This document shows, one piece after another, positions 25,907 to 34,147 of a stretch of DNA of 64,000 nt. The position numbers were made by a program, and so were the translations under genes. The first letter of the stretch is position 1; each line of letters opens with the position of its first letter. This DNA comes from Ruminococcus sp. (GTDB lineage: Bacteria; Bacillota; Clostridia; Oscillospirales; Acutalibacteraceae): positions 1 through 64,000 of the forward strand of contig JAFQRC010000012.1 in the NCBI GenBank assembly GCA_017410265.1. The letters run 5' to 3'. The notes beneath the pieces are model-generated. The model was not told where the DNA came from. It ran no database searches and saw only the letters and a list, made by a program, of their open reading frames with translations.

Positions 25907-26762
25907 AGGTTATATTGTTGTAGCTGTTATCCTAGCTTGTGTATCACTCGCACTAATCCTCTACCCTACCGCCTCACAAATGATAAATAAGATGTTTGAT
26001 AACAACAGCATCATTCAGTACAACAATCAAGTAAGTGCTCTTAGCACCACAGATAAAGAAAATATGCTATCGCAAGCTCAAGAGTACAACACAAACCTTT
26101 ATAATGTTGTATCAGTTTCAGACTCGTTCACCCCGAATGCCTTTAACATTGACGATGAGTATAAAAAAATCTTGAGCGTAACTGCAGATGGTCAAATCGG
26201 AAGCGTTTCTATTCCAAAAATCAATTGCAACTTGCCTATTTATCACGGCATTTCCGAAGAAGTTTTAGACAAAGGAGCTGTACATATGGCGAACACCTCG
26301 TTTCCCATCGGCGGTGAAAACACACACGCTGTAGTATCAGCTCACACCGCTTATCCGGGTAAAGAGTTTTTCAATAAACTCACAGAGCTTGAAGTTGGAG
26401 ATTACTTTTATCTGCAGGTGCTCGGGGATACATTAGCTTATAAAGTTTGCAGAATTGATGTTGTAGTTCCAAGCGACTCACGGCTCTTGAGAGTAGAAAA
26501 CGGACAAGACCTTGTAACACTTGTTACTTGCACTCCTTATTCTGTGAACACTCACAGATTGCTAGTTCGAGGTCAGCGCGACCTCACTCAAGAACAAAAA
26601 TTACAAGCTTCAGGTGAGGAAATTAAAACATCAAGCTCGCTCATGAGCGACGAAGGCGTTCTTATTTTAGTTGCTGTAGTTGCTGTTACAATAATGTTTA
26701 TCATAATAATTCTTATACTGCGCAGAAAAAGAAAGGAGAATACAAATGGTAAGAAAGACTAA
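25896..26762 (+). CDS. class C sortase 2
   Basis: 288 residues. Same build as sortase 1: membrane helices at both ends, SAHTAYPG, TLVTCTPY and HRLLVRGQR catalytic motifs. The catalytic cores of the two are nearly the same (runs such as SFPIGGENTH shared), pointing to tandem duplication. Two sortases may serve two pilin types. Confidence 0.93.
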   Translation: MKNKGYIVVAVILACVSLALILYPTASQMINKMFDNNSIIQYNNQVSALSTTDKENMLSQAQEYNTNLYNVVSVSDSFTPNAFNIDDEYKKILSVTADGQIGSVSIPKINCNLPIYHGISEEVLDKGAVHMANTSFPIGGENTHAVVSAHTAYPGKEFFNKLTELEVGDYFYLQVLGDTLAYKVCRIDVVVPSDSRLLRVENGQDLVTLVTCTPYSVNTHRLLVRGQRDLTQEQKLQASGEEIKTSSSLMSDEGVLILVAVVAVTIMFIIIILILRRKRKENTNGKKD

Positions 26763-27546
26763 ACCAATTTACTTGCTAATCGCAGGACTTCTCCTTTTGC
26801 TTGTTGCAATAATCTTCGTCTTTTTGCTTTTTCAAGCGTGTAATACTACCTCTCCTGTAGTTGAGGTATCAAGCTCAGACCAAACAAAACCTAAATATCA
26901 CAATGAGTATCATAGTACAGTGGATAGTGTTTCTCCTACAGAAGAAGTTACCACAAACAACACCGCAACGGATAATGTAATACACGCTAAATGCCTTTGT
27001 GCTGACAAAAGCGGTAATGTGTATGATGCAGACGGAAACAAGTACAAAGCAACCGATGGATACATCGCTATTGTTTATGAAGGCAATATATATAAAATCT
27101 CTGCAAAGTACATAAGGGAGAAAAACCCTACCGACAAGGTAGCTGAAACCAAAGCGAAAGCTACAACCGCACCAACAGAAAAAGAAAAACCAAAAACACA
27201 ACAAAACTCCCCATCTAACAACAGTAGTACTAATAACCATTCTCAAACTTCCTCTAGTGTAAGCATTTCTCAAAACGGAAATGTAAATAAAGAAACTACA
27301 TCGCAACCCGCCAAAGAAAATATAAAAATGAGTTATAGTGCACTCACCGTAAATTGTGACACTGTGTTCAACTTAACTTTGAATGGCGCAAAAGGCGATA
27401 TCACCTGGGGATTTGAGAATAATCTAGTTAAGGTCATTAGACCAATAGGAAACGAATGTTGTTTTAGAGCTATAGAAAAAGGCACGGTACGAGTTGTAGC
27501 TGTTTACAAAGGAAATCGCTACTACTGTACTGTAACCATAAACTAA
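26746..27546 (+). CDS. membrane-anchored protein with BIG2-like domain
   Basis: 266 residues. One N-terminal membrane helix (about 8-30), a short folded segment with a DADGNKY strand, a Pro/Thr/Asn-rich linker, and a C-terminal ~70-residue Ig-like domain of bacterial BIG2 type (LTVNCDTVFNLTLNGAKG ... GTVRVVAVYKGN). It overlaps the sortase 2 gene, so it belongs to the pilus operon. Probable role: an envelope or wall accessory of the pilus. Confidence 0.7.
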   Translation: MVRKTKPIYLLIAGLLLLLVAIIFVFLLFQACNTTSPVVEVSSSDQTKPKYHNEYHSTVDSVSPTEEVTTNNTATDNVIHAKCLCADKSGNVYDADGNKYKATDGYIAIVYEGNIYKISAKYIREKNPTDKVAETKAKATTAPTEKEKPKTQQNSPSNNSSTNNHSQTSSSVSISQNGNVNKETTSQPAKENIKMSYSALTVNCDTVFNLTLNGAKGDITWGFENNLVKVIRPIGNECCFRAIEKGTVRVVAVYKGNRYYCTVTIN

Positions 27547-27590
27547 ACACAGCTTGTTTCTATCATCTTCTTGGCCGAGAAACAACACAA

Positions 27591-27645
27591 AAGCACTCAA
27601 AAGCCTGATAAACACTTGCTTTTCAGGAAAAAGAGTGCTTTTTTT
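27591..27645 (+). terminator. terminator ending the pilus operon
   Basis: Outer stem AAGCACTC/GAGTGCTT with inner CCTGA/TCAGG and a T7 tail. Confidence 0.85.
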
Positions 27646-27721
27646 CGTAAAAAACAATTTTATCGCAGTAATTTAAAACCATCTGAATGGTGGATTTTTA
27701 TATTTTAAGGAGGTATTTTTT

Positions 27722-28006
27722 ATGAACAAATACTTAACATTAACAACACTTGCTGTAGATTTAGCAGGTGGTGTTCAGGAAGTAGCCGATCAGGTTTTAG
27801 CACAAGCAAGAGTAATTTTCGGTATTGTTTTTCTTTTAGCTACCCTTATTTGTTTAGGTTTCACTGTCGCTAACGCTATCATTTATGCTTCTACTCTTAA
27901 AAAAGGAAACTCTTGTTCTCCCGGAACCTTGATAGGCTGTGCAATCGGTACAATTGTAGCGGGACTTGCTACAGGCACATCATTTCTTGGTTGGTTCGGT
28001 ATTTAA
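27722..28006 (+). CDS. VirB2-like small T4SS membrane protein
   Basis: 94 residues with two long hydrophobic helices (about 30-55 and 70-92) split by a short charged loop. Size, topology and its place as the first gene before VirB6-, VirB3- and VirB4-like genes point to the VirB2/TrbC-like position of Gram-positive T4SS. Sequence identity to VirB2 itself cannot be claimed. ATG follows AAGGAGG. Confidence 0.6.
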   Translation: MNKYLTLTTLAVDLAGGVQEVADQVLAQARVIFGIVFLLATLICLGFTVANAIIYASTLKKGNSCSPGTLIGCAIGTIVAGLATGTSFLGWFGI

Positions 28007-28022
28007 AGGGGAGCGAACATAA

Positions 28023-28931
28023 ATGCTTGATAACTTTTTTGAAACTTTGCAAGATGTTGTAGCTCAAACTGTTAACTTTAACCTGTTTGGACAACTTTAT
28101 ACTTGCATAATGATATTTGTAAAGTTGTTTCTTTATGTTTGTTTGTTATTAATCAATCTTATGTCAGGAGGCTTTGATGAGCTCATATCCAACGGTGCGG
28201 TACAAGCTTATCTCTCTCTATTAGAAGTTTTTGCTTCATTCTTGTTTGTAGCCGGCACAGCTTTTTCTATGGCTGAATGGGCAATAAACACAAATGAAGG
28301 TGGCGCAAGTGGAATTATGAGTACATTCAAATATATTATTTTAGGCTTATTTGCAACACTCGGTTTTACAACTATACCGATATTGCTTATGCAGTTCACT
28401 GCTTGGTGTACACAGATACTAATTTCCAGTGTTGCGGTCAATTCTGACGTGTTTATTGATAATCTTTCAAAAAACTTTGCAAATTTCAATACCGATAAAG
28501 GAGGAGCAATCCTGTGGATTGTTTTCTGTATTATTTTTATAGTTTGTATAATAAAAATATTTCTTAGCAATATGAAGCGTGGTGGCGTATTACTAATACA
28601 GCTCTTTGCTTGTCCGATTCATATTTTTAATATTCCACGTGGACGAGTTGATGCTTTCTTCTCTTGGTGCAAGCAGGTACTAGCTCTTTACCTAACGACA
28701 TTTACCCAAAACTTCTTAATGTCTCTTGGCATTATGATGGTTGGAGCTTCTTCAGGAATAACAACCTCAAATATGTGTTTATGTATAGGTGTACTTTTAG
28801 CATCTGCAGAAGCACCTCAGATATTACAACAATTTGGACTAGATACATCAGTAAAAGCTAGTCCAAGTCAGGCTATTTTCGCTGCCAGTGGAGTAACTAA
28901 CATTGTCAGCTCACTAAGTAGAATGGCATAA
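28023..28931 (+). CDS. VirB6/TrbL-like T4SS channel protein
   Basis: 302 residues with about seven membrane segments and conserved features of the ICE TrbL/VirB6-like family (GGASGIMSTFKYIILGLFA, then FACPIHIFNIPRGR in the C-terminal third). It would form part of the inner-membrane channel. ATG follows AAAGGGGAG. The last codons overlap the ICE hairpin repeat 6. Confidence 0.82.
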   Translation: MLDNFFETLQDVVAQTVNFNLFGQLYTCIMIFVKLFLYVCLLLINLMSGGFDELISNGAVQAYLSLLEVFASFLFVAGTAFSMAEWAINTNEGGASGIMSTFKYIILGLFATLGFTTIPILLMQFTAWCTQILISSVAVNSDVFIDNLSKNFANFNTDKGGAILWIVFCIIFIVCIIKIFLSNMKRGGVLLIQLFACPIHIFNIPRGRVDAFFSWCKQVLALYLTTFTQNFLMSLGIMMVGASSGITTSNMCLCIGVLLASAEAPQILQQFGLDTSVKASPSQAIFAASGVTNIVSSLSRMA

Positions 28932-28956
28932 GTGTCCCTTCAAGGGACACTTATGC
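28926..28956. repeat. ICE hairpin repeat 6 (extended, loop TCA)
   Basis: Core TGTCCCT-TCA-AGGGACA at 28933-28949, lengthened by GCATAAG/CTTATGC to a perfect 14-bp stem that overlaps the VirB6-like stop codon (TAA at 28929-28931). AAAGGAG of the next gene begins shortly after. Confidence 0.95.
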
Positions 28957-28973
28957 TCATAAAGGAGTTAAAT

Positions 28974-29237
28974 ATGATTTATTATTATCCAAACAACCTA
29001 GCAGAAAAACCTTTAATTGCTAAATACTGGAGCATAACAGATTTATGCGTTATTGCAGTTTTGTTTACTTTATCTATATTAAGTCTAATGGTTTTTGGTA
29101 ATGGTTTTATGTTTATAGTTATGGCTTTGTATATGCTATTCTCAGCTAAACTAGCCGACAACGGCTCGCTTACTAAACAAGCCATTCTGTATATAAGATA
29201 TCTATTAACTGATATCCTTATTTTTTATTGGAGGTGA
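28974..29237 (+). CDS. VirB3/PrgI-like T4SS protein
   Basis: 87 residues with two adjacent membrane helices (about 23-40 and 42-60). Small two-helix proteins directly before VirB4 are the PrgI/VirB3 equivalents in Gram-positive systems. ATG at 28974 follows AAAGGAG. The gene ends 4 bp before virB4. Confidence 0.7.
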   Translation: MIYYYPNNLAEKPLIAKYWSITDLCVIAVLFTLSILSLMVFGNGFMFIVMALYMLFSAKLADNGSLTKQAILYIRYLLTDILIFYWR

Positions 29238-29241
29238 TAAC

Positions 29242-31821
29242 ATGCAATTGTTCACACAAGCAAACACTTTAACTCTGTTAATAGCAACTATTCTTATTGT
29301 TATTGTTGCGCTAACCTTAATAATCATGTATTTTACAAAGAACAAGCAAAGTGTTCCTAATGAAAAATCAAAAGCTAAAGCATATAAAAACAAGCAAAAA
29401 GAGGTGGCTGTTAAGATAAAAAAGAACAATGACAGCGTACAAAACTTTTTGGGTATCAAATCTATCGAAGACAACCATCTTGTTAACACTTTAGGTCAAG
29501 AACTATATTATTTTTCTGTACAACCAACAAACATTTCTGTTTTATCCTCTAAACAAGTTGCTACTCTGATACGCTCTCTTTCAAATGTAATCAGTCAGAT
29601 AAAAGAAGCTGAAATCATTTGTACTGACTCATCACAGAGTTATGAGGACAATCTCAAACATCTTGAATTTCTAGCAAAAAAGGAGTCAAACCCACTACTT
29701 AAACGACTCAATGAACAAGATGTACAATATTTAGATAATGTGCGTTCAAACACGGCGACAAGCCGTGTTTTTTATTTGCTTGTCAGATGTAACACAATTG
29801 ATTCTCAACTAGACAAAGCGAGGTTCATCACAACCGTAGAACAAATATGTAAAGAGCACAAACTTCAAATAAGGTTGGCCGATAAAGAGGAAATCAAAAA
29901 ACTCATAGCTATTTACTTAGAGCAAAACACATTTAAAGAAAAGCTTGAAGATTTTGATGGAGAAGAATATCTCAAGGGACTCTCCCCTGCAGATGTTCCT
30001 GATATTAAGAACTTTGTTGATTTAGTTTCTCCGTCGATTATGAATTTTAAGCACGCAACACACTACATCATCGGTAACACTTACAGGTCAGCTTTTGCAC
30101 TCAGGTCGTATATAAGCCAAACTGAGCAACAAGCATTACTCAAGGCTCTCGGAGAAAAAGAAGGTGTTACACTTCACATTTACACTCGAACAGTAAATGC
30201 TGTAGAACGCAAAAAGGTTATTAACAACGCAGAGCGTTCAAGCAAAAGCAAAATCAACAACTCAAATAGTGTTGACGACACAACAGAGGGTGCAGAAAAT
30301 CTAAAAGACCTAAAACAAGTGCTTTCAAATTCATATAAAACAAAAGAAAAACTGATGCATTGCGCTGTCTACATTGAAGTTACAGCAAGCACATATGACG
30401 ACTTGAAAACCTTAATAGATTCAGTAAAGAATATTCTAGTTGATGCCAGACTCATTCAGGACAACCTTTATTTACAACAGCGTGATGGTTTTATGTCTGT
30501 AGCTCCGTTTGGATACAATGTGTTCAAGCGAGAATTTGAAAGGGTTTTCCCTTCTTCTTCAGTAGCTAACTTATACCCATTCTCCTATTCAGGTAAAACA
30601 GATCCACAAGGTAACCTTATCGGAAAAGATGTTAATGGTAGTAACATTCTTATAGACTTTGATAGACGAAGCGCTGATAAAACCAACGGCCATATTGCTA
30701 TATTTGGCAATTCTGGCGAAGGCAAATCATGGCTTATTAAACTTCTCATTTGTATTTTTAGACAATCAAGAAAGAAGCTCTACTCTATTGATGTTGAGCA
30801 CGAATTTTTTGATGTAACTAAAAATCTTGGCGGCACAAATGTAGATATGATGAACGGAAAATACTTCATCAATGTTCTAGAACCAAAGCTCCTCAAAAGC
30901 GTAGATGATACAACAGAAGAAGTTGATATGGAACTTGTGGCTACAACCAAAGTAACTAAATTAGCACAGCATATAGCTTTTCTACGAGATTTCTTTCACG
31001 TATATAAACCGGAGCTCTCAGACAAAATGCTTAACATTTTAGAACTTATGCTTGATAAGACATATGAGTATAAAAATATCACTTCAGCTACTAATTTAAG
31101 CACATTAAAACCGACAGACTATCCTGTTCTCGAGGACTTATACACCGTTATAGAACAAGAATTAAAAGAGTATGAAAAAAACTCGGCTAAACGACAAATA
31201 CATTATAATCAAGATGACTTACATAACCTCTTACTTGCTCTTAACAGTATTTGCGTAGGCAACGACAGTATGTATTTTAATGGATACACAAACTTGCCAA
31301 ACGCAGACCACATCAATTTTGGTATTCAGGATATGCTTAATACAAACGAGAATCTTAAAAATGCTATGTACCTTAATATATTCAGCTATATGCAACACAA
31401 GTATTTTTCAGATGGAACAAAAGAAGAAGGTAACACAGTTGTCGTTTGTGACGAGCTACACGAAGTAATAAAATCTTTTATTGTTGTAAACTATATTCGT
31501 TCTTTTATTAAAAGAGGTAGAAAGTACAACAGTAATATTGTTATTGCTTCTCAGAACTTAGAAGATTTAATGCTTCCAGACATAATCTCGTATACTAAAC
31601 CTCTGTTTTCTATTCCTACACATCGTTTCCTGTTTTTCCCGGGAAATGTTGACGAAGAAGAATTTATGCGTGTGGCTAGTATAGCTACAAACGAATATGA
31701 ACTTATAAACTCTCCAAATCAAGGTTTCTGTTTATTATGTAGCGGTGATGAACGATTCCATTGTCACATCATCGCACCGGAACATAAAGCAAAGTTATTC
31801 GGAACAGCGGGCGGTAAATAA
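29242..31821 (+). CDS. virB4: VirB4-family T4SS ATPase
   Basis: 859 residues. One N-terminal membrane helix, a coiled basic linker, an N-terminal VirB4 domain, and the ATPase core with Walker A GNSGEGKS (about residues 487-494) and Walker B TVVVCDELHE (about 730). VirB4 powers assembly and DNA or protein transfer through the channel. ATG follows GGAGGTGA. The stop and the next start overlap (TAATG). Confidence 0.95.
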   Translation: MQLFTQANTLTLLIATILIVIVALTLIIMYFTKNKQSVPNEKSKAKAYKNKQKEVAVKIKKNNDSVQNFLGIKSIEDNHLVNTLGQELYYFSVQPTNISVLSSKQVATLIRSLSNVISQIKEAEIICTDSSQSYEDNLKHLEFLAKKESNPLLKRLNEQDVQYLDNVRSNTATSRVFYLLVRCNTIDSQLDKARFITTVEQICKEHKLQIRLADKEEIKKLIAIYLEQNTFKEKLEDFDGEEYLKGLSPADVPDIKNFVDLVSPSIMNFKHATHYIIGNTYRSAFALRSYISQTEQQALLKALGEKEGVTLHIYTRTVNAVERKKVINNAERSSKSKINNSNSVDDTTEGAENLKDLKQVLSNSYKTKEKLMHCAVYIEVTASTYDDLKTLIDSVKNILVDARLIQDNLYLQQRDGFMSVAPFGYNVFKREFERVFPSSSVANLYPFSYSGKTDPQGNLIGKDVNGSNILIDFDRRSADKTNGHIAIFGNSGEGKSWLIKLLICIFRQSRKKLYSIDVEHEFFDVTKNLGGTNVDMMNGKYFINVLEPKLLKSVDDTTEEVDMELVATTKVTKLAQHIAFLRDFFHVYKPELSDKMLNILELMLDKTYEYKNITSATNLSTLKPTDYPVLEDLYTVIEQELKEYEKNSAKRQIHYNQDDLHNLLLALNSICVGNDSMYFNGYTNLPNADHINFGIQDMLNTNENLKNAMYLNIFSYMQHKYFSDGTKEEGNTVVVCDELHEVIKSFIVVNYIRSFIKRGRKYNSNIVIASQNLEDLMLPDIISYTKPLFSIPTHRFLFFPGNVDEEEFMRVASIATNEYELINSPNQGFCLLCSGDERFHCHIIAPEHKAKLFGTAGGK

Positions 31822-33107
31822 TGAGTACATTTGCAAAATTCCTTTTAGTTATACTAAAAGATAAAAGATTTTGGCGAGCTGTTCTAGGTATAATTCTTGC
31901 TATTGTTCTTTTTATGTCTATATGCACTTCATACATAACTACAACAATGCAGGGTGCAGGTTCAGCTTTGGCTGACCAAGCTGAAGCTGAATATTCGTAC
32001 TGGCAATCGACCTCAGTTGCACAATCAGGTTATTCTTGTCAAGGCGAAAAGTATTGTAGTCACTTTAACTACTCCACAGTTGATTGGTGTTGTATTTTCA
32101 TTGGTTATTGCGCTGATAAAGCAGATGTAGATAAAGAAGAAATCGGTTACTCAATCAATACTGGTATTTGGAAAGATAACTTAATCAGACTTGGCAAATA
32201 CGAAGACCCCGATACATATCAACCGCAACGTGGTAATGTTGTATTATTCGACTATTCCGGCCGTGCTCATCACGACGCTACTGGATATACAGCACATATC
32301 GGAATTGTCGTTGATGTTTCTGATGATGGCTCAAGGATAACCGTTATAGCAGGAAACGAGAACGGCAATGACGGGAGTTATTGGGCAACATCATCGAAAA
32401 TCAACAAATACGATTTAAGTGCCACAGACGATTCAATAGCTTGTTACGGCTCAGTCGGTGTTGAGGTAACCATAACAGCAAATAGTACAAACACCTTAGT
32501 AAGAGAAGTTATAGCTCACAACGAAATAGGTGTTTTATACAGCGAAATGAATAATGAATACGGCTCTGTCATTCCTTGTGATGTTAATGCAATATCAATT
32601 GGTGTTTATGGCTGGCACGGAAACAACGCTCTTGAACTATTGCAACGCGCATATTCTATTAACCTTGTTCAAGTACAATCTGTATGTAATTCATACGGAA
32701 CAGCAGGAGTCAGAGTGATTAACGCTATAGTTACAGATGCAGATTGGTCAAGATATATCCCTGATTCTACAACCGCAAACTGCATCAAAGCAATACTTCT
32801 GACTGAATGTGGAAAGCAAGCTCAAAACGAAACATCGCTTGAAGATGCGCAGTACTACATAGACATTTGTAACGATAATGGCATAACCGACTACAAATGC
32901 GTCACATACTGTAGTGACATCTTAAATCAGTGGGGTATCTACTCTTTTGATGGCGGTGGCTGTTTAAACGGAGTTAACGGCTCAATGACACTATCACAAA
33001 TCTACAACTCACGTAGAGCTTGGTCAGATTCCAATTATAATTATTATAATCGTAGGACTTGGACATATAACTTTGTCAAAGACTACAGTATGCCTTTAAT
33101 TCAGTAA
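31821..33107 (+). CDS. T4SS cell-wall hydrolase (CHAP plus second domain)
   Basis: 428 residues. N-terminal membrane helix (about 20-38). A CHAP domain follows, with the Cys of DWCCIFIGYCA and the His of TAHIGIV, then the aspartate/asparagine strand GNENGND. The C-terminal ~215 residues contain SEMNNEYGSV and GVYGWHGNNALELL, a pattern seen in muramidase or transglycosylase modules of clostridial hydrolases. It would open peptidoglycan for the channel, the VirB1 role. The second activity is inferred from pattern only. Confidence 0.85.
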   Translation: MSTFAKFLLVILKDKRFWRAVLGIILAIVLFMSICTSYITTTMQGAGSALADQAEAEYSYWQSTSVAQSGYSCQGEKYCSHFNYSTVDWCCIFIGYCADKADVDKEEIGYSINTGIWKDNLIRLGKYEDPDTYQPQRGNVVLFDYSGRAHHDATGYTAHIGIVVDVSDDGSRITVIAGNENGNDGSYWATSSKINKYDLSATDDSIACYGSVGVEVTITANSTNTLVREVIAHNEIGVLYSEMNNEYGSVIPCDVNAISIGVYGWHGNNALELLQRAYSINLVQVQSVCNSYGTAGVRVINAIVTDADWSRYIPDSTTANCIKAILLTECGKQAQNETSLEDAQYYIDICNDNGITDYKCVTYCSDILNQWGIYSFDGGGCLNGVNGSMTLSQIYNSRRAWSDSNYNYYNRRTWTYNFVKDYSMPLIQ

Positions 33108-33115
33108 TATAACAT

Positions 33116-33142
33116 GGAACTGTCCCTTCGAGGGACAGTTCC
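33116..33142. repeat. ICE hairpin repeat 7 (extended, loop TCG)
   Basis: Core 33121-33137, TGTCCCT-TCG-AGGGACA, lengthened by GGAAC/GTTCC to a 12-bp stem. AGGAGG of the lipoprotein gene follows. Confidence 0.95.
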
Positions 33143-33159
33143 TCTTACAGGAGGAACAA

Positions 33160-33711
33160 ATGAAAAGAATAATTCCAATTATTTCGATGATTACTGCACT
33201 GACTGTTTTGTTCTGTGGTTGTGCTCTTTCGAACAACGAAAACACAGACAGCACTACACAAGCAACATCTGATGAAACAAGCTTTATTTCAACTACTGGT
33301 AACAGCAACATTAATGATGTTTTAAGAATTTACGAAGAAAGCTTAAAAACCAACATTGAACTTTATTGCGAAGAATACCTCACTTATCAAGGCTCACCTA
33401 CTAGCGAACTTGATGTTATAGAAAGCATAATCACAGATGATTATTATGAACAAATCAAAGCTACATCAAACTATCGCACCGAAGACAAAGACTATGAACA
33501 AGCTACCGCGCTAAATACACTGTACTATAGCGATTACTCTACCGCCTCTAAAAACGAAAAGGTACTGGCACAATGTTATCAAACTATAATTGTTGATAAC
33601 AAATCCACTACATACAACACCTTTTATATCTTCAATATGAAGTATGACGAGGAAAAAGGTTGGTTGATAGATAGTGTTGAAAAACCCTCCTACGAATATT
33701 TAGAGGAGTGA
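33160..33711 (+). CDS. conjugation-locus lipoprotein
   Basis: 183 residues. Lipobox FCGC (Cys at about residue 21), Ser/Thr-rich linker, then a ~120-residue alpha/beta domain in which strands such as CYQTIIVDNKSTTYNTFYIF recall NTF2-like folds of TcpC/VirB8 proteins. It is placed where Gram-positive T4SS often encode a surface lipoprotein. Function inferred from context only. It ends 4 bp before the RHH gene. Confidence 0.7.
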   Translation: MKRIIPIISMITALTVLFCGCALSNNENTDSTTQATSDETSFISTTGNSNINDVLRIYEESLKTNIELYCEEYLTYQGSPTSELDVIESIITDDYYEQIKATSNYRTEDKDYEQATALNTLYYSDYSTASKNEKVLAQCYQTIIVDNKSTTYNTFYIFNMKYDEEKGWLIDSVEKPSYEYLEE

Positions 33712-33715
33712 TACA

Positions 33716-34114
33716 ATGCAAAATGATTATAAAAAAGCAAAAGTTACAGTTTATCTATCACAAGACACACTTGATAAGATTGACTCAATCAAGGTACTTG
33801 AACACACTCAATCCAGTAGAGGCGAAGTTATTGAAAAAGCGATAGATTTTTACAAAAGTCACACAGACCTGAAGCAAGACACAGATTACCTGTTACCTAT
33901 CTTAAAAACAGTGATAGAAAACTCTATTGCTGTGTATTTTGACAGAGTGAATAGAAATTTATTCAAAGTCGCTGTAGAACAAAGTGTTCAATCACGTTGT
34001 TTGTCAAAAGTATTTGATATAAACGACGAGGTGTACGAAAAAGTACGCAGAGCTAGTGTCGAAGATGTTAAACGCACAAAAGGCACTATTTCAATTTTGG
34101 ACGCACAAGAGTAA
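33716..34114 (+). CDS. ribbon-helix-helix relaxosome accessory protein
   Basis: 132 residues. The N-terminal ~45 fit a ribbon-helix-helix DNA-binding unit (KVTVYLSQDTLDKIDSIKV, then SRGEVIEKAIDFY). It precedes the relaxase, the normal place of a MobC-type protein that helps nick oriT. The ICE hairpin repeat begins 1 bp after its stop. Confidence 0.75.
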   Translation: MQNDYKKAKVTVYLSQDTLDKIDSIKVLEHTQSSRGEVIEKAIDFYKSHTDLKQDTDYLLPILKTVIENSIAVYFDRVNRNLFKVAVEQSVQSRCLSKVFDINDEVYEKVRRASVEDVKRTKGTISILDAQE

Positions 34115-34115
34115 A

Positions 34116-34132
34116 TGTCCCTTCGAGGGACA
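34116..34132. repeat. ICE hairpin repeat 8 (loop TCG)
   Basis: TGTCCCT-TCG-AGGGACA between RHH gene and relaxase gene; TAAGGAGG follows 2 bp later. Confidence 0.93.
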
Positions 34133-34147
34133 GTAAGGAGGCATCAA

